Shown here one piece after another: positions 31,315-40,384 of a stretch of 64,000 nt of DNA (the stretch's first letter is position 1; each line of letters opens with the position of its first letter). The notes beneath the pieces are model-generated. The model had not been told where the DNA came from, made no database searches, and saw nothing but the letters and a program-made list of their open reading frames with translations. The stretch lies in NCBI GenBank assembly GCA_949841355.1, contig CATKZP010000018.1, positions 1-64,000 of the forward strand. The letters run 5' to 3'. A program made the position numbers and the translations under genes. The stretch comes from an uncultured Oscillospiraceae bacterium (GTDB lineage: Bacteria > Bacillota > Clostridia > Oscillospirales > Oscillospiraceae).

Positions 31315-31380
31315 AAAAGCCGCAGGAGAACGCGGGCGCTGATTCCGAGGGGAGCGCCCGGGCTCCGGCGGCTTTTGTTT
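31315..31380 (+). terminator. Long interrupted hairpin with T-rich tail (apbE terminator or leader attenuator)
   Basis: AAAAGCCGC..GGAG..GGGCGCT...AGCGCCC..CTCC..GCGGCTTTTGTTT. Confidence 0.7.
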
Positions 31381-31414
31381 GTCCTGAAATCTGACACGAA
31401 GGAGCGTGGTTTTT

Positions 31415-31453
31415 ATGAAAACAAACCGTGAGTGGAGGGACCACGGCATCTGA
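31415..31453 (+). CDS. Candidate 12-aa leader peptide MKTNREWRDHGI
   Basis: ATG with upstream GAAGGAG; ends just before the hairpin that includes the RBS of the next gene. Confidence 0.5.
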   Translation: MKTNREWRDHGI

Positions 31454-31482
31454 CCCTCCAATCTGATTAGGAGGATGTCAAA

Positions 31483-32421
31483 ATGAGCGAAATCACCATC
31501 AAGGAGCTGACCACACAGGAGGAGACCGCCCGCTTCTGGGATAGGCTGCGCGCCTACTTCCGCCGGGACATGTTCCTGGACGGGGAGGAATCCCTGGACT
31601 ACTTCCTGGGAGAGGAGTACCGCGAGGTCATCAGCAAGCACCATGACCGGCCTGTGGACCCGCTGTACTATCTGGCCTTCCTGCGGGACGGCGCGGAGAT
31701 CGGCTATGCCATGCCCGCGTCCTACCCCAGCGAGGACGGCAAGTGGTTCATCATGGAGTTCTGGGCGGAGCCGGAGTTCCGGGGCGGCGGCACGGGCGCG
31801 GCCTGCGCCCAGGTCCTGCTGGACTGGGCCCGGGAGCGGGGCGCCGCCTACTTCGAGCTCAACGCCGAGGGAGCGCCGCGCCGGCGGTTCTGGGCCCGCC
31901 TGGGCTTCGCGCCCAACGGGATGGACGAGTGGGGCAATCCCTGTATGCTGCTGCCGCCGGAGGAGGCGCTGCCCCTCCGGGTGGAGCGGCTGACGGATCC
32001 GGACGGCCCGGAGCTGGGCTGGCAGCTCCTCAAGCTGGAAAACAGCTTTCTGGCCGAGATCGGGGAGGACCCCCTCACCGAGGTCAAAAAGGAGCGGCTG
32101 GCCGCCGCCGTCCGGGAGGGGCGCATCGCCTTCTTCCTGGCCCTGCGGGGGACCCGGGCGGTGGGCATGTGCTCGGCGTCGCCCTGCTTTTCCACCTTCG
32201 CCTGCGGCGAGACCGGGGTGTTCGACGACTTTTATGTGGAGCCGCCCTTCCGCCGCCGGGGGGCGGCGCGGCTGCTGGCGCAGGCCGCCCGGGACTGGTG
32301 CCGGGCGCGGGGGATGGCCAGCCTGACGGTGGGCTGCTCCGCCGGGGACGTGGGGATGTACCGCGCCCTGGGCTTTGAGCTGGAGCTGGGTACTATGCTG
32401 GCCTGCCCGCTGGAGGGCTGA
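31483..32421 (+). CDS. Two-domain GNAT acetyltransferase
   Basis: Two GNAT-like halves: FWAEPEFRGGGTGAACAQVLLDWARERG and VFDDFYVEPPFRRRGAARLLAQAARDWCRARG. Confidence 0.88.
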   Translation: MSEITIKELTTQEETARFWDRLRAYFRRDMFLDGEESLDYFLGEEYREVISKHHDRPVDPLYYLAFLRDGAEIGYAMPASYPSEDGKWFIMEFWAEPEFRGGGTGAACAQVLLDWARERGAAYFELNAEGAPRRRFWARLGFAPNGMDEWGNPCMLLPPEEALPLRVERLTDPDGPELGWQLLKLENSFLAEIGEDPLTEVKKERLAAAVREGRIAFFLALRGTRAVGMCSASPCFSTFACGETGVFDDFYVEPPFRRRGAARLLAQAARDWCRARGMASLTVGCSAGDVGMYRALGFELELGTMLACPLEG

Positions 32422-32427
32422 GCGATC

Positions 32428-32464
32428 ATCGGGGGCCCCGCGGCGCAGGCCGCGGGGCCCTCTC
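32428..32464. terminator. Strong inverted repeat, probable terminator
   Basis: GGGCCCCGCGGC-gcag-GCCGCGGGGCCC following the GNAT stop; T-run weak. Confidence 0.5.
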
Positions 32465-32515
32465 CATCTTGCACAGAAAAATTTTGGAATGTTCACGGAA
32501 GTTTCACATTTCCAC

Positions 32516-32544
32516 TTGACAGGAAAGCACGCGGCCTTTACAAT
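32516..32544 (+). promoter_or_regulatory. Sigma-A promoter for rny
   Basis: TTGACA - 17 nt - TACAAT about 250 nt upstream of rny start. Confidence 0.7.
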
Positions 32545-32792
32545 AAGTAAGGATAATTTTGAAAAGCCGCCGTGCTTTTTTGCCGTTTTGAGCGTTTGCC
32601 GCGCCCCTTGGGCGCATTTATATAATCTATCGAGCTTCCCGCGTTCTTTAGATCATATTGACTCTCAAATACTGCTCTTATGCCCCAATTGCGGGCGGTT
32701 TTTCGGTTATCGCGGTGCGTCTGATCACGCATCGCGTCTTATTTTGCTTATTTCATCAGACAACAGAACAAACAGGAGGTGTGGAACCCAAC

Positions 32793-34352
32793 ATGCAAGT
32801 GCCAGTCTTTGTCACCGTAATCATCGCCGTCGCCGCCGCCCTGGTGTGCCTGATTGTTGGCGCGGTGGCGGGTTATCAGCGCCGCAAGTCCTTCGCTGAG
32901 CGGGAGATCGGCTCCGCCGAGGAGGAGGCCCGCCGCGTTATCAACGACGCCATCAAGTCCGCCGAGAGCAAGAAGCGCGAGGCCACCGTGGAGGCCAAGG
33001 AGGAAATCCTCAAGGCCCGCAGCGAGTTCGACAAGGAGGTCAAGGACCGCCGCAGCGAGATCCAGCGCCAGGAGAACCGCCTCAACTCCAAGGAGGAAAA
33101 CCTGGACCGCAAGCTGGAAAACCTGGAGCGCAAGGAGGAAAACGTCAACGCCCGCATCGCCCAGCTGGAGGCGGAAAAGCAGGAGCTGGACAAGCTGAAG
33201 GACAGCCAGCTGGAGCTGCTGGAGCGCATTTCCGGCCTGACCGTGGAGGAGGCCAAGCGCTACCTCATCGACCAGCTGGCCGACGACGTCACCCACGAGC
33301 AGGCCCTGAAGCTCAAGGAGATCCAGGCCCGCTACAAGGAGGAGGCGGAGACCTACGCCCGGGAGCAGATCGCCCTGGCCATCCAGCGCTGCGCCGCCGA
33401 CCACGTGGCCGAGGCCACCGTGTCCGTGGTGCCCCTGCCCAACGACGAGATGAAGGGACGCATCATCGGCCGGGAGGGCCGCAATATCCGCACGCTGGAG
33501 ACCATGACCGGCGTGGACCTCATCATCGACGACACCCCCGAGGCCATCACCGTGTCCTGCTTCGACCCGGTGCGCCGGGAGATCGCCCGGCTGGCCCTGG
33601 AGAAGCTGATCCTGGACGGGCGCATCCACCCCACCCGCATCGAGGAGATGGTGGAAAAGGCCAAGCGGGAGGTGGACGCCACCATCCGCGCCGAGGGCGA
33701 GCGCGCCGTGTTCGAGACCAACGTCCACGGCCTCAACCCCGAGCTGGTCAAGCTGCTGGGCCGCCAGCACTACCGCACCAGCTACGGCCAGAACGTCTTG
33801 AACCACTCCATTGAGGTGTCCCAGCTGGCGGGCCTGCTGGCCGCCGAGATCGGCGTCAACGTGGCCGAGGCCAAGCGCGCCGGCCTGCTTCACGACCTGG
33901 GCAAGTCCATCGACCACGAGGTGGAGGGCTCCCACGTGCAGATCGGCGTGGAGCTGGCCCGGAAGTACCGGGAGAGCGAGAACGTCATCCACGCCATCGA
34001 GGCCCACCACGGCGACGTGGAGGCCAAGACCATCGTGGCCTGCCTGGTGCAGGCGGCCGACGCCATCTCCGCCGCCCGCCCCGGCGCCCGCAAGGAAAAC
34101 GTGGAATACTACATCAAGCGGCTGGAGAAGCTGGAGCAGCTCACCTCCGCCTTCCCCGGAGTGGACAAGGCCTACGCCATCCAGGCCGGGCGCGAGGTGC
34201 GCATCATGGTCAACCCCGAGGCCATCCCCGAGGACCAGATGGTGCTGCTGGCCCGGGAGATCGCCAAGAAGATCGAGGACGAGTTGGAGTACCCGGGGCA
34301 GATCAAGGTGAACCTGATCCGGGAGACGAAGGCGATTGAGTACGCCAAATAG
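32793..34352 (+). CDS. rny: Ribonuclease Y
   Basis: N-terminal TM, long charged coiled coil, KH domain [33 protein letters not shown] domain [19 protein letters not shown]; start at ATGCAAGTG after AGGAGGTG. Confidence 0.97.
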   Translation: MQVPVFVTVIIAVAAALVCLIVGAVAGYQRRKSFAEREIGSAEEEARRVINDAIKSAESKKREATVEAKEEILKARSEFDKEVKDRRSEIQRQENRLNSKEENLDRKLENLERKEENVNARIAQLEAEKQELDKLKDSQLELLERISGLTVEEAKRYLIDQLADDVTHEQALKLKEIQARYKEEAETYAREQIALAIQRCAADHVAEATVSVVPLPNDEMKGRIIGREGRNIRTLETMTGVDLIIDDTPEAITVSCFDPVRREIARLALEKLILDGRIHPTRIEEMVEKAKREVDATIRAEGERAVFETNVHGLNPELVKLLGRQHYRTSYGQNVLNHSIEVSQLAGLLAAEIGVNVAEAKRAGLLHDLGKSIDHEVEGSHVQIGVELARKYRESENVIHAIEAHHGDVEAKTIVACLVQAADAISAARPGARKENVEYYIKRLEKLEQLTSAFPGVDKAYAIQAGREVRIMVNPEAIPEDQMVLLAREIAKKIEDELEYPGQIKVNLIRETKAIEYAK

Positions 34353-34485
34353 CGCGACGATAGACCCATAGGGGCGGATGGACCGGAGCGAAGGGCGCAA
34401 ACCAAGGAAGGCCGCAGGCCCGGATGTTTGTGCCCTGAGTCGGAGGGAAGCCGCCCCGTAATGGGTCCAATCGGAGCGTGAATAC
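34353..34485 (+). other. Structured intergenic element, copy B
   Basis: GACCCAT/ATGGGTC, GGGGCGG/CCGCCCC, GGGCGCAAAC/GTTTGTGCCC, GGCC-gca-GGCC; shared core with copy A. Confidence 0.6.
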
Positions 34486-34491
34486 AGCGGC

Positions 34492-34529
34492 GCGCCGCCG
34501 GGAGGCCCCCGGCGGCGCGCTTTTTCCCG
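34492..34529 (+). terminator. Intrinsic terminator
   Basis: GCGCGCCGCCGGG-agg-CCCCCGGCGGCGCGC TTTTT. Confidence 0.9.
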
Positions 34530-34608
34530 TTGCGTTTTAACTGCGGCTGTGATATGCTGATACGCGTTCAACAGATCCGAGCTGGAAAGAGAAAGAGGAG
34601 GTTCTGAA

Positions 34609-34980
34609 ATGAAAAAGAAAGGTATCATAGCAACGGTGATCGTTTTGATTGTTGTGACAGCAGGCGTTTATCTGCTGTCGCGCCCTAAGCCATTGGGCAG
34701 TATGCACAACAGCTATTCAGAACAGACCACGACGGTTTCTGATATTGCGTTTTTGGGAGATGCAAACCAAAAAATCAGATTTTCATTTCGTTCTGACATT
34801 GTAAGCGGAGATTTAGACATCATTCTGTCTGATTCGGCTGGTAATGAAGTATATGTGCTGGATCAGGCGGATGCCTTGGAAAAACTGCTCGCTTTAGACC
34901 GTTCGGATACCTATACTTTGACAGCTAAATGTACCAATTTTGTTGGGAAATATGAGGTTTCCGTTTACAAGGCGGACTAA
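34609..34980 (+). CDS. Hypothetical exported/membrane-anchored protein (123 aa), AT-rich
   Basis: MKKKGIIATVIVLIVVTAGVYLLSR signal anchor; AGAGGAGG RBS; no recognised family. Confidence 0.75.
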   Translation: MKKKGIIATVIVLIVVTAGVYLLSRPKPLGSMHNSYSEQTTTVSDIAFLGDANQKIRFSFRSDIVSGDLDIILSDSAGNEVYVLDQADALEKLLALDRSDTYTLTAKCTNFVGKYEVSVYKAD

Positions 34981-35030
34981 ACTGTTTTTTACAACATAAA
35001 CATAATAATATTTGTACTCCGAGAAAAGGA

Positions 35031-35954
35031 ATGGATAATATGCTCACCTTTGAAAGCCCCCAGTTTGAGGACCGCCAGTGGGCTCAGCCCCTGCTGGACG
35101 CCCAGGCCAGCCCCGCCTGCGAGTACAGCTTCGCCAGCATCTACCTGTGGAGCCGTGCCTGGCCCCAGAAAATCGCCCGGTGCGGCGGCCGCCTGCTGGT
35201 GCAGATTCAGGGAAAGCTGGGGCTGAGCTATCTCTGCCCGGCGGGCAGCGGGCCGCTGGCCCCCGCGGTGGACGCCCTGGCGGAGGACGCCGCCGCCCAC
35301 GGTCTGCCCCTCACCCTGGTGTGTGTCACCGAGGAGCAGCGGGCCGCCTTGGAGGAGGCATGTCCGGGCCGCTTCGCCTTCGAGGAGGACCGGGACGGTT
35401 TCGACTACCTCTACGACATCAACCGCCTGGCCGACCTGCCGGGGAAAAAACTCCACGCCAAGCGCAACCACATCCGCCGCTTCGACGACCAGTTCCCCGA
35501 CTGGCTGCTGGAGGACATCACCCCCGCCAACGTCCCCGAGTGCGTGGAGCTGGAGCGCCAGTGGGCCGCTATCCGCCAGGAGGAGGCGGGGGAGGACGTG
35601 AACGCCGTGTCCGAGGAGACGGTGGCCGTCATCGAGGCCCTCTACCACATGGACAAGCTGGGGCTGGAGGGGGCGCTCATCCGGGCGGACGGCTCGCCGG
35701 TGGCCTTCTCCCTGGGGGGGCTCATCACCCCGGAGGTGTTCGGCGTGAACTTTGAGAAGTCCTTTGGCGACATCCAGGGGGCCTACCCCGCCATCAACCG
35801 GGAGATGGCCCGGCTGGTCCGCGCCCGCCACCCCCAGGTCAAGTGGCTCAACCGGGAGGACGACCTGGGGCTGGAGGGGCTGCGGCGGGCCAAGCTGTCC
35901 TATTATCCCGATCTGCTGCTGAAAAAATATACGGCCCGGACCGTTTCCAGCTGA
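35031..35954 (+). CDS. DUF2156 (phosphatidylglycerol lysyltransferase-like) protein
   Basis: CEYSFASIYLWSRAW...DYLYDINRLADLPGKKLHAKRNHIRRF...FSLGGLITPEVFGVNFEKS...AYPAINREMA. Confidence 0.85.
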   Translation: MDNMLTFESPQFEDRQWAQPLLDAQASPACEYSFASIYLWSRAWPQKIARCGGRLLVQIQGKLGLSYLCPAGSGPLAPAVDALAEDAAAHGLPLTLVCVTEEQRAALEEACPGRFAFEEDRDGFDYLYDINRLADLPGKKLHAKRNHIRRFDDQFPDWLLEDITPANVPECVELERQWAAIRQEEAGEDVNAVSEETVAVIEALYHMDKLGLEGALIRADGSPVAFSLGGLITPEVFGVNFEKSFGDIQGAYPAINREMARLVRARHPQVKWLNREDDLGLEGLRRAKLSYYPDLLLKKYTARTVSS

Positions 35955-36070
35955 GGAGGGCGCCCGCTGCGCCCCTACGGGGAATTTGCATAAAAATGTA
36001 TACTTATTCCTCGATCCTCCGTCACAATTCATGAAAAACAGGCTCTTTCCCGGTTTTGACGGATTTCCTC

Positions 36071-36099
36071 TTGCATTCTTTTTGCATATCGCTTATAAT
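36071..36099 (+). promoter_or_regulatory. Sigma-A promoter for amino-acid ABC transporter operon
   Basis: TTGCAT - 17 nt - TATAAT. Confidence 0.7.
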
Positions 36100-36182
36100 C
36101 CACACACTGGGAGAGCTCATCCAAAGCGTACCAGCTGGGCGCTTTGCCAGCCTCCTCCCGGCTGCAAATTGAATGGAGATGA

Positions 36183-37055
36183 ATGAATATGAAAAAAACG
36201 CAGAAATTGGCCGCCCTGCTGCTGGCCCTGGTCATGGTCTTTGCGCTGAGCGCCTGCGGCCAGCAGGCCGGTGATCCCAGCGCCGACCCCACTCAGCCCG
36301 CCTCCGAGCCGGCTCAGGACAGCGCCGAACCCACCCAGAACGCGGAGCCCGCCGCCTTTACCACCCTTCAGGAGGGCAAGCTCATCATGTCTACCAACGC
36401 CGAGTTCCCCCCCTACATCATGACCGCTGACGACGGCGGCTACGAGGGAATCGACGCCGAGATCGCCCAGGCCATCGCCCAGAAGCTGGGGCTGGAGCTG
36501 GTCATCGACGACATGGCCTTCAACGCCTCCCTCACCGCCGCGCAGAACGGCGAGAGCGACTTCGCCATGGGCGGCATCTCCGTCACCGAGGACCGTCTGG
36601 CGGTGATGGACTTCTCCGACAGCTACGCCACCGGCGTGCAGGTGGTCATCGTCACCGAGGACTCCCCCATCCAGACCCTGGACGACCTGGCCAACGCCCA
36701 GATGATCGGCACCCAGGCGGATACCACCGGCTACATCTACGCCTCCGACACCCCGGAGAACGACGGCTACGGCGAGGATCACGTCACCGCCTATGACAGC
36801 GGCGCCCTGGCCGTCATGGACCTGGTGGCCGGCAAGATCGACGCGGTGATTATCGACAACGAGCCCGCCAAGGTGTTCGCGGCCCAGAACCCCGGCCTGA
36901 GGATTCTGGAGGCCACCTGGCTGGAAGAGGATTACGCCATCGGCTTCGCCAAGGGGAACGACGCGCTGCGCGAGGCGGTGAACGCCGCCGTGGCCGAGCT
37001 CAAGGCGGACGGCACCTTCCAGAACATTCTGGATCAGTACATCAAGGCTGACTGA
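36183..37055 (+). CDS. Amino-acid ABC transporter substrate-binding lipoprotein
   Basis: Lipobox FALSACGQ; GKLIMSTNAEFPPYIM...GIDAEIAQAIAQKLGLELVIDDMAF (SBP family 3). Confidence 0.93.
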   Translation: MNMKKTQKLAALLLALVMVFALSACGQQAGDPSADPTQPASEPAQDSAEPTQNAEPAAFTTLQEGKLIMSTNAEFPPYIMTADDGGYEGIDAEIAQAIAQKLGLELVIDDMAFNASLTAAQNGESDFAMGGISVTEDRLAVMDFSDSYATGVQVVIVTEDSPIQTLDDLANAQMIGTQADTTGYIYASDTPENDGYGEDHVTAYDSGALAVMDLVAGKIDAVIIDNEPAKVFAAQNPGLRILEATWLEEDYAIGFAKGNDALREAVNAAVAELKADGTFQNILDQYIKAD

Positions 37056-37186
37056 GCCGCTGGGAGCAGCGAACGAAGCTCGTAGTTACAATGACAGCGG
37101 ATTGATCCGTTTTTATGGATGATGAGGAGGGCGGCCCTATGGCCGCCCTCCCTTCCCCGCATTGAGGAAAGGAGGGCGGCTGCGCC

Positions 37187-37942
37187 ATGCCCACACCGTT
37201 TACCGACTGGCTTTATAACTTCCCGCCGGTCAAGTGGCTCAACGCGCTTGGCCCCCGGTTTTACGCCTCCTTTGTGGAGGCCGACCGCTGGAAGCTCTAT
37301 CTGAAGGGGCTGGGCGTCACCTTCCAGATCACCATTGCCGCCATCTCCCTGGGGCTGGCGCTGGGGCTGCTGGTGGCCATGGTCCGCACCGCCCACGACC
37401 AGCAGCTGCCCGGACGGCGCAATCCCCTGCTGGGGCTTGTCAACGCCGTCTGCAAGGTCTACACCACCGTCATCCGGGGCACCCCCATGATGGTGCAGAT
37501 CCTGATTTGGAACTTCGTGGTGTTCAGCACCCGAAACAAGATCCTGGTGGGCATGGTGGCCATGGGCATCAACGCCGGGGCCTACATCTCGGAGATCATC
37601 CGGGGCGGCCTGATGAGCGTGGACCCGGGGCAGAGCGAGGCGGGACGGTCCCTGGGCCTGTCCTACGCCGACACCATGCGCTTTATCGTCATTCCCCAGG
37701 CGTTCAAGAATATCCTGCCCTCCATGGGCAATGAGCTGGTGACGCTGTTCAAGGACACCTCCCTGGTGAACGCCATCGGTGCGGCGGAGATGACCTACTA
37801 CGCCAGCCGGATCGGCGGCAAAACCTACGACTATATGCCGCCGCTCCTCATCATCGCCGCCATCTACTTAGTATTTGTCATGGGCCTCACCTGGCTCCAG
37901 GGCAGGCTGGAAAGGAGGCTGAGGCAGAGTGATCGACGTTAA
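37187..37942 (+). CDS. Amino-acid ABC transporter permease
   Basis: [83 protein letters not shown]. Confidence 0.95.
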   Translation: MPTPFTDWLYNFPPVKWLNALGPRFYASFVEADRWKLYLKGLGVTFQITIAAISLGLALGLLVAMVRTAHDQQLPGRRNPLLGLVNAVCKVYTTVIRGTPMMVQILIWNFVVFSTRNKILVGMVAMGINAGAYISEIIRGGLMSVDPGQSEAGRSLGLSYADTMRFIVIPQAFKNILPSMGNELVTLFKDTSLVNAIGAAEMTYYASRIGGKTYDYMPPLLIIAAIYLVFVMGLTWLQGRLERRLRQSDRR

Positions 37943-38651
37943 ACATCTGTCCAAGTCCTTCGGGGACAATCTGGTGCTGGACGACATCTCAGAGCACATC
38001 TTCCCCGGGGAAAAAGTGGTCATCATCGGGCCGTCCGGGTCGGGCAAATCCACCTTCCTGCGCTGCCTCAACCTGCTGGAAACCCCCACCTCCGGCGTCA
38101 TCACCTTCGACGGCGCGGAGATCACCCACCCCAAGGCGGACATCAACGCCATCCGCCGCCAGATGGGGATGGTGTTCCAGCACTTCAACCTGTTCCCCAA
38201 CATGACCATCCGGAAGAACATCACCCTGGCCCCCGTGCAGACCAAGCTGATGAGCCAGGCCGAGGCCGACGAGGAGGCCGCCGCCCTGCTGCGCCGGGTG
38301 GGGCTGGAGGAAAAGGCGGACGCCTGGCCCGCCCAGCTGTCCGGCGGGCAGAAGCAGCGCATCGCCATCGTCCGGGCCCTGGCCATGAAGCCCAAGGTGC
38401 TGCTCTTTGACGAGCCTACCTCCGCCCTGGACCCCGAGATGGTGGGCGAGGTGCTGGAGGTGATGAAGGAGCTGGCCCGGGAGGGCATGACCATGGTGGT
38501 GGTCACCCACGAGATGGGCTTCGCCCGGGAGGTGGGCACCCGGGTGCTGTTCATGGACGGGGGGAAGATTGTGGAGCAGGACGAGCCCCACGCCTTCTTC
38601 GCCCACCCCAAGGAGCCGCGCACCGTCGAGTTCCTCTCCAAGGTGCTGTAA
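37929..38651 (+). CDS. Amino-acid ABC transporter ATP-binding protein
   Basis: [54 protein letters not shown]. Confidence 0.97.
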   Translation: MIDVKHLSKSFGDNLVLDDISEHIFPGEKVVIIGPSGSGKSTFLRCLNLLETPTSGVITFDGAEITHPKADINAIRRQMGMVFQHFNLFPNMTIRKNITLAPVQTKLMSQAEADEEAAALLRRVGLEEKADAWPAQLSGGQKQRIAIVRALAMKPKVLLFDEPTSALDPEMVGEVLEVMKELAREGMTMVVVTHEMGFAREVGTRVLFMDGGKIVEQDEPHAFFAHPKEPRTVEFLSKVL

Positions 38652-38661
38652 TGGTAAGCAT

Positions 38662-38700
38662 ACGAAAACCGCCCAGGACGCTTGGGCGGTTTTCGTGCAA
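38662..38700 (+). terminator. Intrinsic terminator
   Basis: GAAAACCGCCC-aggacgctt-GGGCGGTTTTC. Confidence 0.85.
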
Positions 38701-38709
38701 AATCCCAAC

Positions 38710-38738
38710 TTGCAAACCATCCCCGCGTCTGATATCAT
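38710..38738 (+). promoter_or_regulatory. Sigma-A promoter upstream of uracil permease leader
   Basis: TTGCAA - 17 nt - TATCAT. Confidence 0.7.
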
Positions 38739-38766
38739 AGACGAAATGCAAAAGGAGGGGAACGAT

Positions 38767-38838
38767 ATGCGCCAGCTCACGCCGCTGTTTTTCAACGCGC
38801 CCGGCCTGGGGGCGTATCGTTTCTATTTCCCTTTGTAA
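38767..38838 (+). CDS. Candidate 23-aa leader peptide MRQLTPLFFNAPGLGAYRFYFPL
   Basis: ATG preceded by AAAAGGAGGGGAACGAT; stop codon 1 nt before a terminator stem. Confidence 0.65.
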   Translation: MRQLTPLFFNAPGLGAYRFYFPL

Positions 38839-38839
38839 G

Positions 38840-38873
38840 GCAATCGCCGTTTTGGTGATTGCTTCTTTTTTTG
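38840..38873 (+). terminator. Attenuator-type intrinsic terminator in uracil permease leader
   Basis: GCAATCGCC-gtttt-GGTGATTGC followed by TTCTTTTTTT. Confidence 0.85.
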
Positions 38874-38918
38874 TCCGCCCGCCGGTTGTACCACAAGTGA
38901 AAGGGAGAGTGTTAGAGT

Positions 38919-40292
38919 ATGAACAATCAAGAACCCATCCGCGACGCCCGCACCCTGGGCGTGCCCAAAATGCTCATTCTGGGCTTGCAGCACATGTTCG
39001 CCATGTTCGGGGCCACCGTGCTGGTGCCCATCCTGGTGAATAACTACGGCCTGCCCTTAAGCATCCAGACCACCCTGTTCTTCGCCGGAATCGGCACGCT
39101 GTTCTTCCACGTGTGCACCCGGCTGAAGGTGCCCGCCTTCCTGGGCTCCTCCTTCGCCTTCCTGGGCGGGTTCGAGGCGGTGTCCAAGCTGGACTCCGGC
39201 AAATACGCCGCCATGGACGCCGCGGAAAAGCTCCAGTATGCCTGCGGCGGCATTGTGGTGGCCGGCCTGCTGTACGTGGCGCTGGCCCTGGTCATCAAGG
39301 TGGTGGGCGTGAAGAAGGTCATGCGCTTCCTGCCCCCGGTGGTCACCGGCCCCATCATCATCCTCATCGGCCTGAACCTGGCCCCCTCCGCCGTCAACAA
39401 CGCCAAGACCTGCTGGTGGCTGGCCCTGGTGGCCATGGCCATCATCGTGGCCGCCAACATCTGGGGCAAGGGCATGATTAAGATTATCCCCATCCTGCTG
39501 GGCGTGGTGGGCTCCTATGTGGTGGCCGTCATCGCCAACGCCTGCGGCGTCCAGAATGCCGCCGGGGAGGCCCTCATCGACTTTACCACCGTGGCCGCCT
39601 CCAGCCCCATCGGCCTCCAGCCCTTCTTCACCAACTTCACCGGCTCCATCGCCAAGTTTGACCTGACCTCCATCCTGGTCATGGCCCCCATCGCCATCGC
39701 CGCCATGATGGAGCACATCGGGGATATGTCCGCCATCTCCGCCACCGTGGGGGAGAACTTCATCCAGGACCCGGGCCTGCACCGCACCCTCATCGGGGAC
39801 GGCATCGCCACCTCCCTGTCCGCCCTCTTCGGCGGCCCCGCCAACACCACCTACGGCGAGAACACCGGCGTGCTGGTGCTGTCCAAGGTCTATGATCCCC
39901 TGGTGATCCGGCTGGCCGCCATCTACGCCCTGGTGCTGTCCTTCAGCCCCATGTTCGCCGCGGTGGTGAACTCCATGCCCGCGGCCATCGTGGGCGGCGT
40001 GTCCTTCATCCTGTACGGCATGATCTCCGCCATCGGCGTGCGCAATGTGGTGGAGAACCGGGTGGACTTCACCAACTCCCGCAACCTCATCATCGCCGCG
40101 GTCATCCTGGTGTGCGGCCTGGGCTTCTCCGGCGGGCTCACCTTCGAGGTGGGCGGCGCCTCCATCACCCTCACCGCCCTGGCCATCGCCGCCATCGCGG
40201 GCATCGCCCTCAACGCCATCCTCCCCGGCAAGGATTACGAGTTCGGATCCGATGTGACCCAGGGCCGCTCCGGCGACTTCGGTCGGTACTGA
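38919..40292 (+). CDS. Uracil/xanthine permease (NCS2 family)
   Basis: LGVPKMLILGLQHMFAMFGATVLVPIL...GSSFAFLGG...GGPANTTYGENTGVLVLSKVYDPLVIRLAA. Confidence 0.95.
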   Translation: MNNQEPIRDARTLGVPKMLILGLQHMFAMFGATVLVPILVNNYGLPLSIQTTLFFAGIGTLFFHVCTRLKVPAFLGSSFAFLGGFEAVSKLDSGKYAAMDAAEKLQYACGGIVVAGLLYVALALVIKVVGVKKVMRFLPPVVTGPIIILIGLNLAPSAVNNAKTCWWLALVAMAIIVAANIWGKGMIKIIPILLGVVGSYVVAVIANACGVQNAAGEALIDFTTVAASSPIGLQPFFTNFTGSIAKFDLTSILVMAPIAIAAMMEHIGDMSAISATVGENFIQDPGLHRTLIGDGIATSLSALFGGPANTTYGENTGVLVLSKVYDPLVIRLAAIYALVLSFSPMFAAVVNSMPAAIVGGVSFILYGMISAIGVRNVVENRVDFTNSRNLIIAAVILVCGLGFSGGLTFEVGGASITLTALAIAAIAGIALNAILPGKDYEFGSDVTQGRSGDFGRY

Positions 40293-40341
40293 GAAGAAGC
40301 GCCGAGCCGTCGTAAACAGGCGAAGCGTGAGAACTTGAATA

Positions 40342-40383
40342 CGATAAAGGCCCTCCCCGCGCCGGCGGGGAGGGCCTTTATCG
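40342..40383. terminator. Bidirectional terminator
   Basis: Perfect 19-bp stem CGATAAAGGCCCTCCCCGC-gccg-GCGGGGAGGGCCTTTATCG between convergent genes. Confidence 0.9.
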
Positions 40384-40384
40384 T

